From positions 1 through 19,976 of the forward strand of contig JAGHBD010000036.1 of assembly GCA_021161135.1 (NCBI GenBank): a DNA stretch of 19,976 bases, read 5' to 3'. The notes beneath the pieces are model-generated. The model saw only the letters and a list, made by a program, of their open reading frames with translations. It did not search any database and was not told the DNA's origin. Below, one piece after another: positions 13,931-19,976 of this stretch. Position 1 is the first letter of the stretch; every line of letters starts with the position of its first letter. The position numbers and the translations under genes were made by a program. This DNA is from Thermoplasmata archaeon (lineage in GTDB: Archaea > Thermoplasmatota > E2 > UBA202 > JdFR-43).

Positions 13931-14786
13931 ATCTCCTCTGCCTCCTCTGATAAGAGAGAATTGCTTTGAGGAAATCTGTCTTTTTGAAAGATGGCCAGTA
14001 TACGTCGGCAAAATAAAGTTCGGAATAGGCAAGTTGCCATAGAAGGAAATTTGAAATTCTCTCTTCGCCAGAGGTTCTCAAAATTAAATCAGGATCAGGG
14101 ATTGGAAGATGGGACGTATAGAGATAGGAGGATATCACTTCTTTACTTATTTCCTCTGGCCTCAATTTTCCTTCTTTTACATCTTTCGCTATTCTTTTCA
14201 TTGCTTCAACAAGCTCTTCTCTTCCTCCATATCCTATGGCTATATTGAAGAAATAGTTATCAAAATCTTTGGTTTTTTCCATAACTTCTTCTGCCGCCTT
14301 CCTAACATTTTCTGGAAGTAGCTCTATTTCTCCTATTACTTTTATCCTCACTCTATTTTCTTTTACTTTTTCATCTTCAGCGAGTCTTTTCAGATCCTGC
14401 TCAAATAATCGCATAAGATGCTCCACCTCCTCCTTGGGTCTTTTAAAATTATCCGTTGAAAAAGCAAAAACAGTAAGGATTTTTATTCCGAGTTCATGAC
14501 ACCATTTCACCACATCTTTAAGTTTATCTTTCCCAAGTTCATGTCCTTTATACGGAGGCATCCCCTGCTGAACTGCATATCTTCTATTTCCATCCATTAT
14601 TATAGCTATATGGTTTGGGAGAGGATTTTTTTTGACTTCCTCCATGAGTTTTTTTGCATAAACTCTCTCCGTTTCCCTCTGGATGATTTCAAAAATTCTG
14701 TTGTGCTTTATCTGTCTCATTACCTGCCTGAAAAATCTGCTTTCTATTGCCTTCTCACTGAGTTTTTCTATCTCTTTCCTGAGCAT
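13920..14786 (-). CDS. uppS: Cis-prenyltransferase (polyprenyl diphosphate synthase)
   Basis: It condenses isopentenyl diphosphate units onto an allylic primer in cis to make the long polyprenyl diphosphate that, in archaea, becomes the dolichol-type carrier for protein glycosylation. The 288-residue length is normal for archaeal members, which have a longer N-terminal helix region (about 55 residues) than E. coli UppS. Signature blocks are HIAIIMDGNRRYA with catalytic Asp65, FAFSTDNFKRPKEEV, IAIGYGGREE, and the substrate motif LILRTSGEERISNFLLWQ followed by ELYFADVYWP. The chain ends with the basic QRRQRRYG. A TATA box (TTATTTAA) about 27 bases before the ATG suggests a leaderless transcript, then coupling to the DUF131 gene. 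Confidence 0.96.
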   Translation of the reverse strand: MLRKEIEKLSEKAIESRFFRQVMRQIKHNRIFEIIQRETERVYAKKLMEEVKKNPLPNHIAIIMDGNRRYAVQQGMPPYKGHELGKDKLKDVVKWCHELGIKILTVFAFSTDNFKRPKEEVEHLMRLFEQDLKRLAEDEKVKENRVRIKVIGEIELLPENVRKAAEEVMEKTKDFDNYFFNIAIGYGGREELVEAMKRIAKDVKEGKLRPEEISKEVISSYLYTSHLPIPDPDLILRTSGEERISNFLLWQLAYSELYFADVYWPSFKKTDFLKAILSYQRRQRRYGK

Positions 14787-14807
14787 TTTTAACTAATAAT
14801 CTCTCCT

Positions 14808-14818
14808 CTTTAAATAAT
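14808..14818 (-). promoter_or_regulatory. TATA box for uppS and the DUF131 gene
   Basis: Minus-strand ATTATTTAAAG is centred about 27 bases before the uppS ATG at 14786. The GAGGAGAG that follows is about 14-20 bases from the ATG, too far to be an ideal Shine-Dalgarno. Confidence 0.5.
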
Positions 14819-14823
14819 TGTTG

Positions 14824-14848
14824 TTAAAAATAAACAAAAATAAAAGGA
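14824..14848 (-). terminator. T-rich terminator after the por operon
   Basis: Directly downstream of the porB stop, the minus strand has CCTTTTATTTTTG then TTTATTTTTAAC. There is no hairpin. These are typical archaeal T-tract termination signals, and they separate the por operon from the uppS promoter. Confidence 0.5.
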
Positions 14849-14854
14849 AGGAGA

Positions 14855-15736
14855 CTATGGCTTCTCGCCATAAAGGCGCTCCCACTTGCGATCAACCCAT
14901 CTCTGCAATTCCTCAATCATTTCCGGGGTGAAATGGCGGAAGCGTCCCTGCCCCTTTATATACTCTTCAACAGGTATTTTCTTCTTCGGCTTATATATAT
15001 TCGTTATCTCTCCATATTCTGCCTCATATAGAGTCCACATACCTGAATCAACTGCCTTTCTCGCCATTTCTATCGTCTTGCTCGGGTCAAATCTCCAGCC
15101 AGTTGGACATGGTGAAAGAACATGCAGATAGCGGAATCCTTCCGTCTCTTTTGCCTTCTTCACCTTTTCAAGAAAATCTTTTGGGTGGGATATGCTGAGT
15201 GTGGCAACATAAGGAATTTCATGTGCCCTCATTATTTCTGCCATATCTTTTTTATGCTCGAGTTTACCAGGTATTTTTCTTCCTGCAGGTGTTGTTGTGG
15301 TGCTTGCTCCATAAGGTGTTGCGCCGCTACGTTGTATTCCTGTATTCATATATGCCTCATTGTCATAGCACACATATATCGCATCCTCGTTTCTCTCTGC
15401 CGCTCCAGAAAGAGCCTGAATACCTATGTCATATGTTCCTCCATCACCAGCAAATCCCACAACAAGCACTTTCCTTCCTTTCCTCCTATATGCTCTCGCC
15501 ACTCCTGAAATGCATGCACCAGTGTTCTCAAAAGCCTCATGAAGATATGGCACCTTCCATGCTAAATGAGGATATGTTCCGCTGAAAACGAGTAAGCAGT
15601 TTGCAGGAGTATATACGATGGTATCTTTGCCAAAAATCTTCATCATATTCCTTACTATAGCCGGCGCTGCACATCCAGCGCATGCTGTATGGCCGGGTGT
15701 GAATAAACTTTCCTCAGGCAAATCCTTTATATTCAT
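14855..15736 (-). CDS. porB: Pyruvate:ferredoxin oxidoreductase, beta subunit
   Basis: This subunit binds thiamine diphosphate in the oxygen-sensitive enzyme that turns pyruvate and CoA into acetyl-CoA, CO2 and reduced ferredoxin. At 293 residues it is of normal size. Cluster-binding cysteines begin with PGHTACAGC (Cys19, Cys22), and further Cys residues lie near 47, 75 and 210. The thiamine diphosphate motif is GDGGTYDIG (97-105), continued by YDNEAYMNTG. The segment GATPYGASTTTTPAG is typical of archaeal and Thermotoga PorB. The ATG at 15736 overlaps the porA stop by four bases (ATGA) and has GGGGGTGA at 15741-15748 as Shine-Dalgarno. It is the last gene of the operon, followed by a T-rich terminator. 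Confidence 0.96.
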   Translation of the reverse strand: MNIKDLPEESLFTPGHTACAGCAAPAIVRNMMKIFGKDTIVYTPANCLLVFSGTYPHLAWKVPYLHEAFENTGACISGVARAYRRKGRKVLVVGFAGDGGTYDIGIQALSGAAERNEDAIYVCYDNEAYMNTGIQRSGATPYGASTTTTPAGRKIPGKLEHKKDMAEIMRAHEIPYVATLSISHPKDFLEKVKKAKETEGFRYLHVLSPCPTGWRFDPSKTIEMARKAVDSGMWTLYEAEYGEITNIYKPKKKIPVEEYIKGQGRFRHFTPEMIEELQRWVDRKWERLYGEKP

Positions 15737-16926
15737 ATGCTCACCCCCCTTGTTCCAATCCAGTATATTTCTTTAGCTGGCTTCTTCCCTTTATTCTCAA
15801 GCAGTATTTCATACATTTTCTCAACATCTCCTGTGACAACATCCCTTCCTCCCAAGCCCGCAAGGAAATTGATTACAGGCACATCCATGCCATACAGTGC
15901 ATTTCTCGTTTCTATAAACAATGGTCCTCCCGAGCCATAAGATATTGCTCTGTCATATACGCCTATCGCCTCCACATTTTCCGCAATTTTCTTTACTTCC
16001 TCAGCTGGGAATGGGCGATAGAATCGCGATTTAACAAGTCCAACTTTCTTGCCTTCCTGCCTCAATTTATCGACGACTTCTCTCGCTGTGCCAGTTACTG
16101 TGCCAACGGTGATTAAAACAACTTCAGCATCATCGCATCTATATTCCTCAACAAGCCCATAATAATCTCTGCCAAACTTGCTCGCAAAATCCTTCGTTAC
16201 ATTTTTTATCACTTCCTTTGCCTTCTTCATCGCCTCATGCGTTTGATATCTTAGCTCCTGAATGTATTCTGGAGGTGTAAAGGTGCCGATAGCCATGGGC
16301 TTATCAGGATCAAGTACAGCATGTGGCTTATACTCTCCAATGAAATCTGCAACTTCATCGCTTGAAGGTGCTTCAACTGGCTCAACAGTGTGGCTCAGAA
16401 TGAAAGCATCCAAGCAGGGCATCACAGGAAGCAAAACATCCTTATGCTCTCCAATCTTGTAAGCCATTATAATCATATCCAGCACTTCCTGATTATCTTC
16501 GCACGCCATCTGTATCCAGCCAGCATCACGCTGCGGCATACTATCATTATGCTCACACCATATCCCTATTGGAGCTGCAACTGTTCTATTGACAACTGGC
16601 ATAACAATTGGCAAACGCAAGCCGGAGGCGACGAAAAGCATCTCATGCATTAAAGCAAGACCCTGCGAGGATGTGGCGGTGAATGTTCTCGCTCCCGCCG
16701 CCTGCGCAGCTATACATGCGGACATGGCGGAATGCTCTGATTCAACCATTATGAATTCTGCATCAGTAATGCCATCATTGACAAAAGTGGAAAATTCTTC
16801 AACAATGAGTGTTTGCGGCGTAATGGGATAGGCAGCCACAACATCCACATCGCATAGCAGCGCTCCATAAGCGGCAGCATAGTCTCCTGTAATAACCATT
16901 TTTTTCGCAGGTAGCTTTTGAATCAT
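15733..16926 (-). CDS. porA: Pyruvate:ferredoxin oxidoreductase, alpha subunit
   Basis: The 397-residue alpha subunit forms, with PorB, the catalytic site for 2-oxoacid decarboxylation. Typical blocks are [20 protein letters not shown] (residues 34-42), [35 protein letters not shown] and [12 protein letters not shown]. Domain II follows from about 245, with [19 protein letters not shown] and [13 protein letters not shown]. These features point to pyruvate rather than 2-ketoglutarate or branched-chain acids as substrate, though a closely related 2-oxoacid cannot be excluded from sequence alone. The start is supported by a perfect GGAGGTGA Shine-Dalgarno at 16931-16938, four bases before the ATG. 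It overlaps the porCD stop and the porB start by four bases each. Confidence 0.96.
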   Translation of the reverse strand: MIQKLPAKKMVITGDYAAAYGALLCDVDVVAAYPITPQTLIVEEFSTFVNDGITDAEFIMVESEHSAMSACIAAQAAGARTFTATSSQGLALMHEMLFVASGLRLPIVMPVVNRTVAAPIGIWCEHNDSMPQRDAGWIQMACEDNQEVLDMIIMAYKIGEHKDVLLPVMPCLDAFILSHTVEPVEAPSSDEVADFIGEYKPHAVLDPDKPMAIGTFTPPEYIQELRYQTHEAMKKAKEVIKNVTKDFASKFGRDYYGLVEEYRCDDAEVVLITVGTVTGTAREVVDKLRQEGKKVGLVKSRFYRPFPAEEVKKIAENVEAIGVYDRAISYGSGGPLFIETRNALYGMDVPVINFLAGLGGRDVVTGDVEKMYEILLENKGKKPAKEIYWIGTRGVSI

Positions 16927-17819
16927 TCTCTCACCTCCCTTTTCATTTCAATAGCATTTACAGGACATTCATTTGCACATATTCCGCAACCCTTGCAGTA
17001 GTCATAATCGACGGTCGCCTTATCTTCAACCATGCTTATGCAGCCTTCTGGACAGTAAAACCAGCATAATCTGCAGCCAATGCACTTCTCCTTATCTACA
17101 ACTGGAATGAATGTCCTCCAATCGCCAGTTTTATTTTCAATGAACGAACCTATACCAACCAGACCAGCTTCTGTTTGCAACGTTCCTATTGCACCACCAA
17201 TTGGCATTTCCTCAACAGTTGGCAGCCATCTTTTGCGAGGAACAAATTCTTTTCCTCCCTGTGATACGCCCACGAGAGTTTTTTCATATGCAACGCGGGC
17301 TGCTTTTGCATTTTTCTCTCCCGCCTCTTTGCCGAGACGGGCTCCGAATTTTTCAATGATTGCCTTTTCTATGGAGTCGATGCTAACCTTCCCAGTAGCC
17401 TTAGCAATTGCTCCAAGTATGGCAGTATTGGTTATTGGTCTTCCAAGGATTTCAAGGGCTATTGAAGTTGCATCTACAGTGGCGCACTTTACTGGCTTGG
17501 AAAGCTGTACTTCCTCTGGCTTCTTAGGCGTATTTATTATCACCATCCCATCTTCTTTTAGCCCTTCGAGAACATCTTCTGTTTCTATCAGTGTTTCATC
17601 AAGCACAACAACATAATCTGGTTCGTAAATCTGCGTCTTTATCCTTATCTTTTTGTCATCCACTCTCGTAAAGGCTCTCACCGGCGCTCCACGCCTCTCA
17701 GCACCAAAAAAGGGGAAGCTGACAGCATATTTCCCTTCAAGAAAAGCAGCCAGCGCATAGGCTTCGGCTGCCATTCTTCCTCCTTGACCGCCTCTACCAT
17801 GAAATCTTATTTCATACAT
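16923..17819 (-). CDS. porCD: Pyruvate:ferredoxin oxidoreductase, fused gamma and delta subunits
   Basis: The 298-residue protein joins two subunits that are separate in many archaea. Residues about 1-185 are the gamma subunit: [11 protein letters not shown] at the N-terminus, [16 protein letters not shown], and [16 protein letters not shown] linker of about 30 residues with a PRKRW segment leads to the delta part, whose core (about 235-298) is a two-cluster ferredoxin with [15 protein letters not shown] and [12 protein letters not shown]. The delta part passes electrons from the PorB cluster to soluble ferredoxin. I prefer ATG 17819, because the homologous gamma subunits begin right at this strand; a TTG at 17843 would add eight residues. 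An AT-rich box 25-34 bases upstream fits a leaderless operon start. Confidence 0.94.
   Translation of the reverse strand: MYEIRFHGRGGQGGRMAAEAYALAAFLEGKYAVSFPFFGAERRGAPVRAFTRVDDKKIRIKTQIYEPDYVVVLDETLIETEDVLEGLKEDGMVIINTPKKPEEVQLSKPVKCATVDATSIALEILGRPITNTAILGAIAKATGKVSIDSIEKAIIEKFGARLGKEAGEKNAKAARVAYEKTLVGVSQGGKEFVPRKRWLPTVEEMPIGGAIGTLQTEAGLVGIGSFIENKTGDWRTFIPVVDKEKCIGCRLCWFYCPEGCISMVEDKATVDYDYCKGCGICANECPVNAIEMKREVRE
16931..16938 (-). promoter_or_regulatory. Perfect Shine-Dalgarno before porA
   Basis: Minus-strand GGAGGTGA, four bases before the porA ATG, lies within the end of porCD. It is fully complementary to the expected 16S rRNA 3' end (UCACCUCC) and shows that this genome uses Shine-Dalgarno initiation for internal operon genes. 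Confidence 0.8.
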
Positions 17820-17843
17820 ACGCCATGTAATAGAAAAGCCCAA

Positions 17844-17853
17844 TATTAATGTT
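17844..17853 (-). promoter_or_regulatory. TATA-like box for the por operon
   Basis: Minus-strand CATTAATATT is centred about 29 bases before the ATG at 17819. It is a moderate match. The remaining 100 bases up to the Yip1-like gene show two copies of GGCTTGCG (17866 and 17940, plus strand) but no convincing gene. Confidence 0.35.
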
Positions 17854-17952
17854 GTGGATTAAAGGGCTTGCGAAAGAAGATGAGATGCTAATGGAGCATT
17901 ATTTCGTTCAAAAGCTGTTCCTTTTCGCTTTTCATGATGGCTTGCGGAGAGT

Positions 17953-18543
17953 TTATGTAAAGGTTACTTCGGGCAAAGTCATTATCCATATATCCAATAA
18001 TATAGAGATAGTTATCAGAAGTATGAGAGGTATCAGAGAAATTATTACACCCAATATCGCCTTTGATGTAGTAAATTCATGGATTTCTCTCACTCCAATA
18101 ACAGTTAAAGCAAAAACCCATGCAAGAAATATACCCTCTAAAAGCAGGCTCACGATATGAGGTATGATAAAGGTATGCATAAGGAGTGATGGTAAAATTG
18201 CGATCCAGCCAAAAAGGAGTTGCGGAGTTCTTGCATACGCAATTATTTTCACAGTTTTAATATAGCCTCTTCCGCCGAGCAGCACAATCCAGAGATGGAG
18301 CCAGGCTGCGCCTATGATAAGAATGAGGAGCCCTCCCGCTACTGACCCAAGCATTGCAAAAAACAGCAACATTGGTTCATCTTTATAGTCAGTTATGAAA
18401 TAAATTATGGATACAATAACAGTGTATATCATGAGAAGGGAAAAATAGTAGCGTATAGATTCATCAACACCCTCTTTTTTTATCTTTTCAAAGGTTATTG
18501 AGGGGAATAAAATAAAACCCTTTATCTTATCCCTCGTTAGCAT
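17953..18543 (-). CDS. Yip1-like multi-pass membrane protein
   Basis: The 196-residue protein has a short amphipathic N-terminus (FILFPSITFEKIKKEG) and five predicted membrane helices. The core has the hallmarks of the Yip1 domain family: YARTPQLLFGWI in the middle and IGVREIHEFTTSKAILGVI near the end. Eukaryotic Yip1 proteins act in vesicle traffic with Rab GTPases; in prokaryotes the role is unknown and traffic is not implied. The start is ATG 18543, 34 bases after the stop of the preceding small membrane protein, with no TATA box at a proper distance and no Shine-Dalgarno. It probably lies on the same transcript. A 133-base gap separates it from the por operon, which seems to have its own promoter. 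Confidence 0.8.
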   Translation of the reverse strand: MLTRDKIKGFILFPSITFEKIKKEGVDESIRYYFSLLMIYTVIVSIIYFITDYKDEPMLLFFAMLGSVAGGLLILIIGAAWLHLWIVLLGGRGYIKTVKIIAYARTPQLLFGWIAILPSLLMHTFIIPHIVSLLLEGIFLAWVFALTVIGVREIHEFTTSKAILGVIISLIPLILLITISILLDIWIMTLPEVTFT

Positions 18544-18577
18544 GGATAAAATAGAAAGGGAGAAGAAGAGAAAAAGA

Positions 18578-18919
18578 TTACGCCTGGCCGAATGCTTCTT
18601 TTATCTCTGGCTTAAAGAGATACCAGAGTATTATTATCGATATTATGGTTCCTATTGGAAAGCCGAGCAAGCCAATTATTGCAAATATTATTGCCACTGT
18701 TCTCGCCCATGGTCTGAGGTTCCAAAGTCCATATGCTATGGCAAAATCAATGAGACCAACGATAACATATATTGCTCCAAAGGCAGCCACAAAGCCGCCG
18801 AACACAGGTATCATGCTTCCCCCTGCTATTGTCAGTCCGCCCATTCCCAAGGCGAAAAGTCCCTCAATGACATACAATACAGCCAATATAGTTATACCTC
18901 CAGGTCTTTCCCCTCCCAT
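18578..18919 (-). CDS. Small four-helix membrane protein (DUF4064/DUF2127-like)
   Basis: The 113-residue protein is almost all membrane: four hydrophobic helices with short turns. It opens with GGERPGGITILAVLYVIEGL, a beginning often seen in small archaeal and bacterial membrane proteins of unknown role. A charged turn LRPWART lies between helices 3 and 4, and the end is KPEIKEAFGQA. It is 34 bases upstream of the Yip1-like gene on the same strand, so the two may share a transcript. The divergently transcribed gene at 18980 encodes a protein of very similar topology. No catalytic residues are apparent. The start ATG 18919 is followed by GGGAGGGG, which lies inside the coding region and so is not a Shine-Dalgarno for it. 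Confidence 0.75.
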   Translation of the reverse strand: MGGERPGGITILAVLYVIEGLFALGMGGLTIAGGSMIPVFGGFVAAFGAIYVIVGLIDFAIAYGLWNLRPWARTVAIIFAIIGLLGFPIGTIISIIILWYLFKPEIKEAFGQA

Positions 18920-18940
18920 TATCGTAATGATTCACAAAAA

Positions 18941-18966
18941 AAATCATAATAATTATATAAAAAAAA
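18941..18966. promoter_or_regulatory. Shared AT-rich divergent promoter
   Basis: The 60-base gap between the divergent membrane-protein genes contains AATTATATAA at 18951-18960, centred about 25 bases before the plus-strand ATG at 18980. This is a good TATA box. For the minus-strand gene, ATTATGATTT at 18941-18950 is about 26 bases from its ATG and is weaker. Both transcripts would be leaderless. Confidence 0.5.
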
Positions 18967-18979
18967 GTATTACTACTAT

Positions 18980-19429
18980 ATGGCGGAAGACAAACCAACG
19001 GCAGCATTCGCTTTATCGCTGGTAGCGGGAATTTTTATTATTATAGGTGCATTGATTTATATAGTGGCTGGGGCAATACTTAGTATTGTTCCTATTTTTG
19101 GGGCAGCAGTTATGATATACGGAATACTAGGTTTGATATGGGGAATACTAGTTTTGATTGGTGCATACATGATTAACTCGAGTCCGGATAAAGTCAAAAC
19201 AGGAGGGATATTAGTACTCATTTTTTCTATTTTGAGTATATTTGGCGCTGCAGCTGGACTTATTATTGGGATGATTTTAGGCATTGTAGGTGGTGCGCTT
19301 GCTATCGCATGGAAGCCTTCCAAACCCTCATTCTATGAGAAAAGAGATAGGATTTGCCCGAGCTGTGGGAGAACAATTCCTTTCGATGCAAAAATATGTC
19401 CGTATTGCGGCAAGAATTTCGAGGAGTAG
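18980..19429 (+). CDS. Four-helix membrane protein with C-terminal zinc ribbon
   Basis: The 149-residue protein has four hydrophobic helices (about 8-30, 35-63, 75-90 and 92-111) and then a soluble tail with a CxxC...CxxC zinc ribbon: Cys126, Cys129, Cys140 and Cys143 in CPSCGRTIP...CPYCGKNF. Such short ribbons are common as cytoplasmic caps on archaeal and bacterial membrane proteins of unknown function. The membrane part aligns by eye with the divergent neighbour at 18578-18919 (VPIFGAAVMIYG against IPVFGGFVAAFG), so the two may be paralogues. A TATA box is about 25 bases upstream of the ATG, and there is no Shine-Dalgarno. This is the last convincing gene in the window. Confidence 0.8.
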   Translation: MAEDKPTAAFALSLVAGIFIIIGALIYIVAGAILSIVPIFGAAVMIYGILGLIWGILVLIGAYMINSSPDKVKTGGILVLIFSILSIFGAAAGLIIGMILGIVGGALAIAWKPSKPSFYEKRDRICPSCGRTIPFDAKICPYCGKNFEE

Positions 19430-19454
19430 AGGTATAGCCAAATTATTTAACCCC

Positions 19455-19610
19455 TAAGGCTTTCTTTCGTAGTAGGAGGAGCAATTTTGGAGTGAGTATC
19501 CTAAGAGGGGGTTCAGAATGTTTTTCTCATTGAGCCTTAAGATGGAAAGAGTTCGTCATCATTTGTGTTTGGTGCAGATTCCCCTAATATGACACTCCAC
19601 TCCGTGGATC
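19455..19610 (+). ncRNA. Candidate structured RNA (weak)
   Basis: A TATA-like AAATTATTTAACC at 19440-19452 precedes a stretch with several complementary segments. GGAGTG (19489-19494) pairs with CACTCC (19593-19598), enclosing AGGGGG (19506-19511) with TCCCCT (19580-19585, one G-T pair). TAAGGCT (19455-19461) can pair with AGCCTTA (19533-19539). TCCAC-TCC-GTGGA (19596-19608) is a local hairpin. Some of these exclude each other. It matches no RNA family I know; boundaries are guesses. Confidence 0.22.
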
Positions 19611-19936
19611 TTGATTGATATAGACTCAAATAGAGACGATCCCGATGATAGTTATGATTACACATAATATGTAGAATACACTAATAAGGACATGGATGAC
19701 AATTATTTGCTTATTTTTCAAATTAATCATGCATTTTTTACTGCAATAACAGCTGCAAAACAAAACATTTTATTGAAAATTTCAGAGTTTTCCAAAATGA
19801 GTGAAAAATTGGTTCAATTCATCGATTTTCGATCAAAATTTTCCAAGTTTATTGATCATTTACATGCATCTTGAACTTATGCCATATATAATTGCTTGAT
19901 TTTCAGTAATCTTATGATGGCTCTCGCTAAGGAATT

Positions 19937-19976
19937 GAATTTTTAGTTCAAAAATTCTTTTCTTTTTAAAAGAAAA
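19937..19976. repeat. Two adjacent inverted repeats at the right edge
   Basis: GAATTTTT (19937-19944) and AAAAATTC (19950-19957) form a perfect eight-base stem with a five-base loop. Directly after it, TTTTCTTTT (19958-19966) and AAAAGAAAA (19968-19976) form a perfect nine-base arm pair around one T. They could be a terminator for a gene beyond the edge or the end of a small element. Confidence 0.5.

Larger units (their letters stand above)
19430..19976. other. Intergenic region of 547 bases without a convincing gene
   Basis: No tRNA or rRNA signature and no credible coding frame is seen. The longest frame (19692-19874, 60 codons) lacks any family resemblance, Shine-Dalgarno or TATA box at the right distance. 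Up to about 19680 the base composition is mixed and inverted complementarities suggest a possible RNA. After that the sequence is very AT-rich with many short A and T runs, unlike the coding DNA to the left, and ends in two hairpin-like repeats. Confidence 0.6.

Noticed and set aside
13931-14032. N-terminal extension of the DUF131 protein
   Set aside because: The added 34 residues are hydrophilic and lie antisense-free but wholly within uppS on the same strand in another frame. Shine-Dalgarno candidates favour ATG 13930, and the family starts near the first membrane helix.
17860-17950. Direct repeat GGCTTGCG upstream of the por operon as an operator pair
   Set aside because: Eight bases in two copies about 74 bases apart is within chance, and the copies lie upstream of the TATA-like box without symmetry.
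17849-18160. A 103-codon plus-strand frame between the por operon and the Yip1-like gene
   Set aside because: Most of it lies antisense to the Yip1-like coding region. The first 100 bases, which are free of a gene, show no coding features or start signals.
19810-19826. GGTTCAATTC resembling a tRNA T-loop
   Set aside because: The flanking bases do not form the five-base T stem, and no matching acceptor, D or anticodon arm is present.
19692-19874. A 60-codon plus-strand frame in the right-end intergenic region
   Set aside because: It has no recognisable family, no Shine-Dalgarno, and no TATA box at a useful distance. Its composition follows the AT-rich DNA around it. A short degenerate gene cannot be excluded.
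1-19976. CRISPR arrays, insertion sequences or prophage genes
   Set aside because: No regularly spaced repeats, transposase, integrase or phage structural genes were found on either strand.

Overview
The window looks like mesophilic archaeal chromosome from the Euryarchaeota. The best guess is Thermoplasmata, and specifically a sediment lineage of the MBG-D/Thermoprofundales kind. The archaeal assignment rests on a CDP-archaeol synthase, an archaeal-type prolyl-tRNA synthetase with a C-terminal zinc domain, a Pop5-like RNase P protein, a DUF131 membrane protein, and TATA boxes about 23-27 bases before many start codons. The lineage guess is inference: it rests on the pair of secreted cysteine peptidases (C25 gingipain-like and C1A papain-like with PKD domains), the many apparently leaderless genes and the moderate GC content. 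No 16S gene or other phylogenetic marker was checked.

Left part (1-5394). A truncated gene leaves the left edge on the minus strand. It is divergent from a four-part enzyme with a zinc ribbon, a PUA domain, a PAPS-reductase-like core and two 4Fe-4S motifs. A tight plus-strand cluster follows: an RDD membrane protein, CDP-archaeol synthase (carS), an eight-cysteine zinc-finger protein and proS. Convergent to proS is a minus-strand pair, a 56-residue protein and the RNase P subunit Rnp2. The last part of Rnp2 lies antisense to the end of proS.

Middle (5800-13600). A stand-alone response regulator starts inside a perfect 23-base palindrome. It is convergent with a LOG/TIGR00725-type nucleotide-binding protein. 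Two large minus-strand genes encode secreted cysteine peptidases: an 820-residue C25 enzyme, and a 648-residue C1A enzyme with four PKD domains and a PGF-CTERM-like tail. Divergent from them is a compact three-gene cassette: a Roadblock/LC7 protein, a fusion of a degenerate RecA/KaiC domain with an Arf/COG2229-like GTPase, and a second RecA/KaiC-like protein whose Walker A motif is also degenerate. This cassette is the best candidate for an undescribed system. It reads as a GTPase switch with its own regulator and two RecA-fold domains that probably do not hydrolyse ATP.

Right part (13556-19976). On the minus strand are a cis-prenyltransferase (uppS) coupled to a DUF131 protein, then a pyruvate:ferredoxin oxidoreductase operon in the order porCD fusion, porA, porB, then a Yip1-like membrane protein and a small four-helix membrane protein. 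A homologous-looking membrane protein with a zinc ribbon is divergent from the latter. The last 547 bases hold no convincing gene. Their first part may encode a structured RNA, and the AT-rich end finishes in two adjacent inverted repeats.

Two modes of translation initiation appear. First genes of transcripts mostly have a TATA box about 25 bases before the start codon and no Shine-Dalgarno. Several internal genes have strong Shine-Dalgarno sequences, up to a perfect GGAGGTGA before porA. All three convergent gene junctions overlap at their 3' ends.
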